Positions 63,108 through 64,000 of a stretch of DNA of 64,000 nt are shown one piece after another; position 1 is the first letter of the stretch; every line of letters begins with the position of its first letter. This stretch comes from an uncultured Chlamydiaceae bacterium (GTDB lineage: Bacteria > Chlamydiota > Chlamydiia > Chlamydiales > Chlamydiaceae): the NCBI GenBank assembly GCA_937884635.1, contig CALGBW010000003.1, positions 31,419 through 95,418 on the forward strand. The letters run 5' to 3'. The notes beneath the pieces were generated by a model that saw only the letters and a program-made list of their open reading frames with translations, ran no database searches and was not told the DNA's origin. The position numbers were made by a program, and so were the translations under genes.

Positions 63108-64000
63108 TCAATGAAATAGAGCGAAGAGAGCCCCAGCTGCCGCTACCCGCAATGATGGCAATTCTTTTTGACAGCAGGAAAGCAAGAATTCTGTAGCTTC
63201 TAAATTTTCTGATAGGGCCAAAGCCTCTAAGATAGCAAGTTTATCCTGCCAACGGCTTTGCGTATATAGCTCAATCGCATCCTGAATGGCTTGTGATTCC
63301 CCTCGTTGTCCTAAGGATGATAGCACATCCTCTAAACGAGAAGCAAAATTCTCCACCCCCTTATCCTCTTGCATTTGCTCCAATCCCTCCTCCGCTAGCA
63401 CATGAGAAAAAAATCTCTTTTCCTGTGACTTTCCTAAAAGAAATTGCGTTGTTACTTTCTTCACCTGGCTGTATTGAGCAAGAGCAAGTAAACGTATCAG
63501 TTTTCTCCCAACTTCTTTTTTTAAAAGCACATCAGAATATAAAGGCAATAAATCCGGATATCTAGCTACGCTCTTGTCAAAAAGAAAATGTTCTATCGCC
63601 CAACACATCTCAGGCTGCACCATATAACGGGCGACAACATCACCAGCTGCTTCAACGTGCTGTCGAGAAACCAATAAAAGAATAGCTAGGTTCATGGCTG
63701 CCTTTGTAGTCACGGAAGACAGATAAGACTGTGCTAAGGACGTCCCATGAATGCCCAAAGAGCAAACAGCCTCTGATGCGGCTTCACAAACAGAGGCCTG
63801 CTGAGAACACAGCCCCTGCACCAATAGAGTCTCCCCTAGAGGATTCTCATGTAAATATAAAACAGCAGCCGCTTGCAAACGCACCTTCGGGAAAGGAGAG
63901 CTTTTAGCCAATGACAGCACTAGTTCTTGCACAGGCTTAGCTTGTGCAAACAAGCCCCTTCCACAGGTAAGTAACGTCAATAATACCTGTTCTTGAACCT
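63108..64000 (-). CDS. HEAT-repeat-like protein, 5' end outside window (CT384 position)
   Basis: At least 297 residues, open to the window edge; the TTG at 63980 is only the first start-like codon in the track, not the real start. The sequence is a string of helical pairs with HEAT-like spacing (FPKVRLQAAAVLYLHENPLG, EAASEAVCSLGIHG, LPSLRVAAAGALFALFH). No enzyme motif is visible. It probably serves as a protein-binding scaffold. Six bases separate it from the convergent Inc-like gene. Confidence 0.7.
   Translation of the reverse strand, partial: VQEQVLLTLLTCGRGLFAQAKPVQELVLSLAKSSPFPKVRLQAAAVLYLHENPLGETLLVQGLCSQQASVCEAASEAVCSLGIHGTSLAQSYLSSVTTKAAMNLAILLLVSRQHVEAAGDVVARYMVQPEMCWAIEHFLFDKSVARYPDLLPLYSDVLLKKEVGRKLIRLLALAQYSQVKKVTTQFLLGKSQEKRFFSHVLAEEGLEQMQEDKGVENFASRLEDVLSSLGQRGESQAIQDAIELYTQSRWQDKLAILEALALSENLEATEFLLSCCQKELPSLRVAAAGALFALFH

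Noticed and set aside
1..64000. CRISPR arrays, tRNA and rRNA genes
   Set aside because: No regularly spaced direct repeats, cloverleaf sequences or rRNA segments were seen on reading both strands.

Overview
The window is chromosomal DNA of a Chlamydia species. The evidence is a set of genus-specific genes: pmpG and pmpH autotransporters, a ChlaDub-type protease, ltuA, Inc-like bilobed membrane proteins, the arginine porin aaxA, artJ, and the compact shikimate block aroA-K-C-B-DE. Conserved gene order also matches what I know of C. trachomatis: CT001-gatC-gatA-gatB-CT005-CT006-CT007, pmpG-pmpH-cdu, sulP-fumC-permease, lysC-asd-dapB-CT365-aro genes-aaxA, and CT375-mdh-ltuA-pgi-hflX-phnP-artJ-aroG-CT383-CT384. 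I do not assign a species.

Layout. (1) 1-1294: 3' part of htrB (lipid A acyltransferase). (2) 1296-15263: a roughly 14 kb species-variable block, almost all on the minus strand. It holds three small basic, low-complexity proteins (two ending in the CaaX-like CTIL), then eleven paralogues of a cysteine-rich family sharing [YF]GP[VI]VLG[ML]A, plus one small Cys-rich plus-strand ORF and a decayed gene. (3) 15514-16464: a likely beta-barrel protein. (4) 16454-22399: a foreign restriction-modification island (XRE regulator, two methyltransferase genes, a GIY-YIG/T5orf172-SF2 helicase), locally G+C-rich, next to a short gene-tail remnant. (5) 22400-28090: Inc-like proteins, the gatCAB amidotransferase operon and a DUF378 protein. 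(6) 28245-35746: pmpH, pmpG and a ChlaDub homologue. (7) 35979-40852: SulP transporter, fumarase, and an ABC permease fused to a binding domain. (8) 40815-45645: lysine/diaminopimelate genes with a shortened lysC and no dapA, then a large Inc-like protein. (9) 45770-52614: the shikimate operon and aaxA. (10) 52618-64000: oxidoreductase, an IS200/IS605-like noncoding remnant, mdh, ltuA, pgi, hflX, phnP, artJ, an apparently frameshifted aroG, an Inc-like protein and a HEAT-repeat-like protein cut by the window end.

The housekeeping genes cover tRNA amidation, peptidoglycan precursor/lysine synthesis, chorismate synthesis, the TCA cycle, glycolysis and arginine uptake. The most notable observations are the restriction-modification operon in an obligate intracellular genus, the Cys-rich paralogue array beside candidate prenylated effectors, the tnpB-less omega-RNA-like element at 53777-53985, the ACT-less aspartokinase, and the frame break in aroG.
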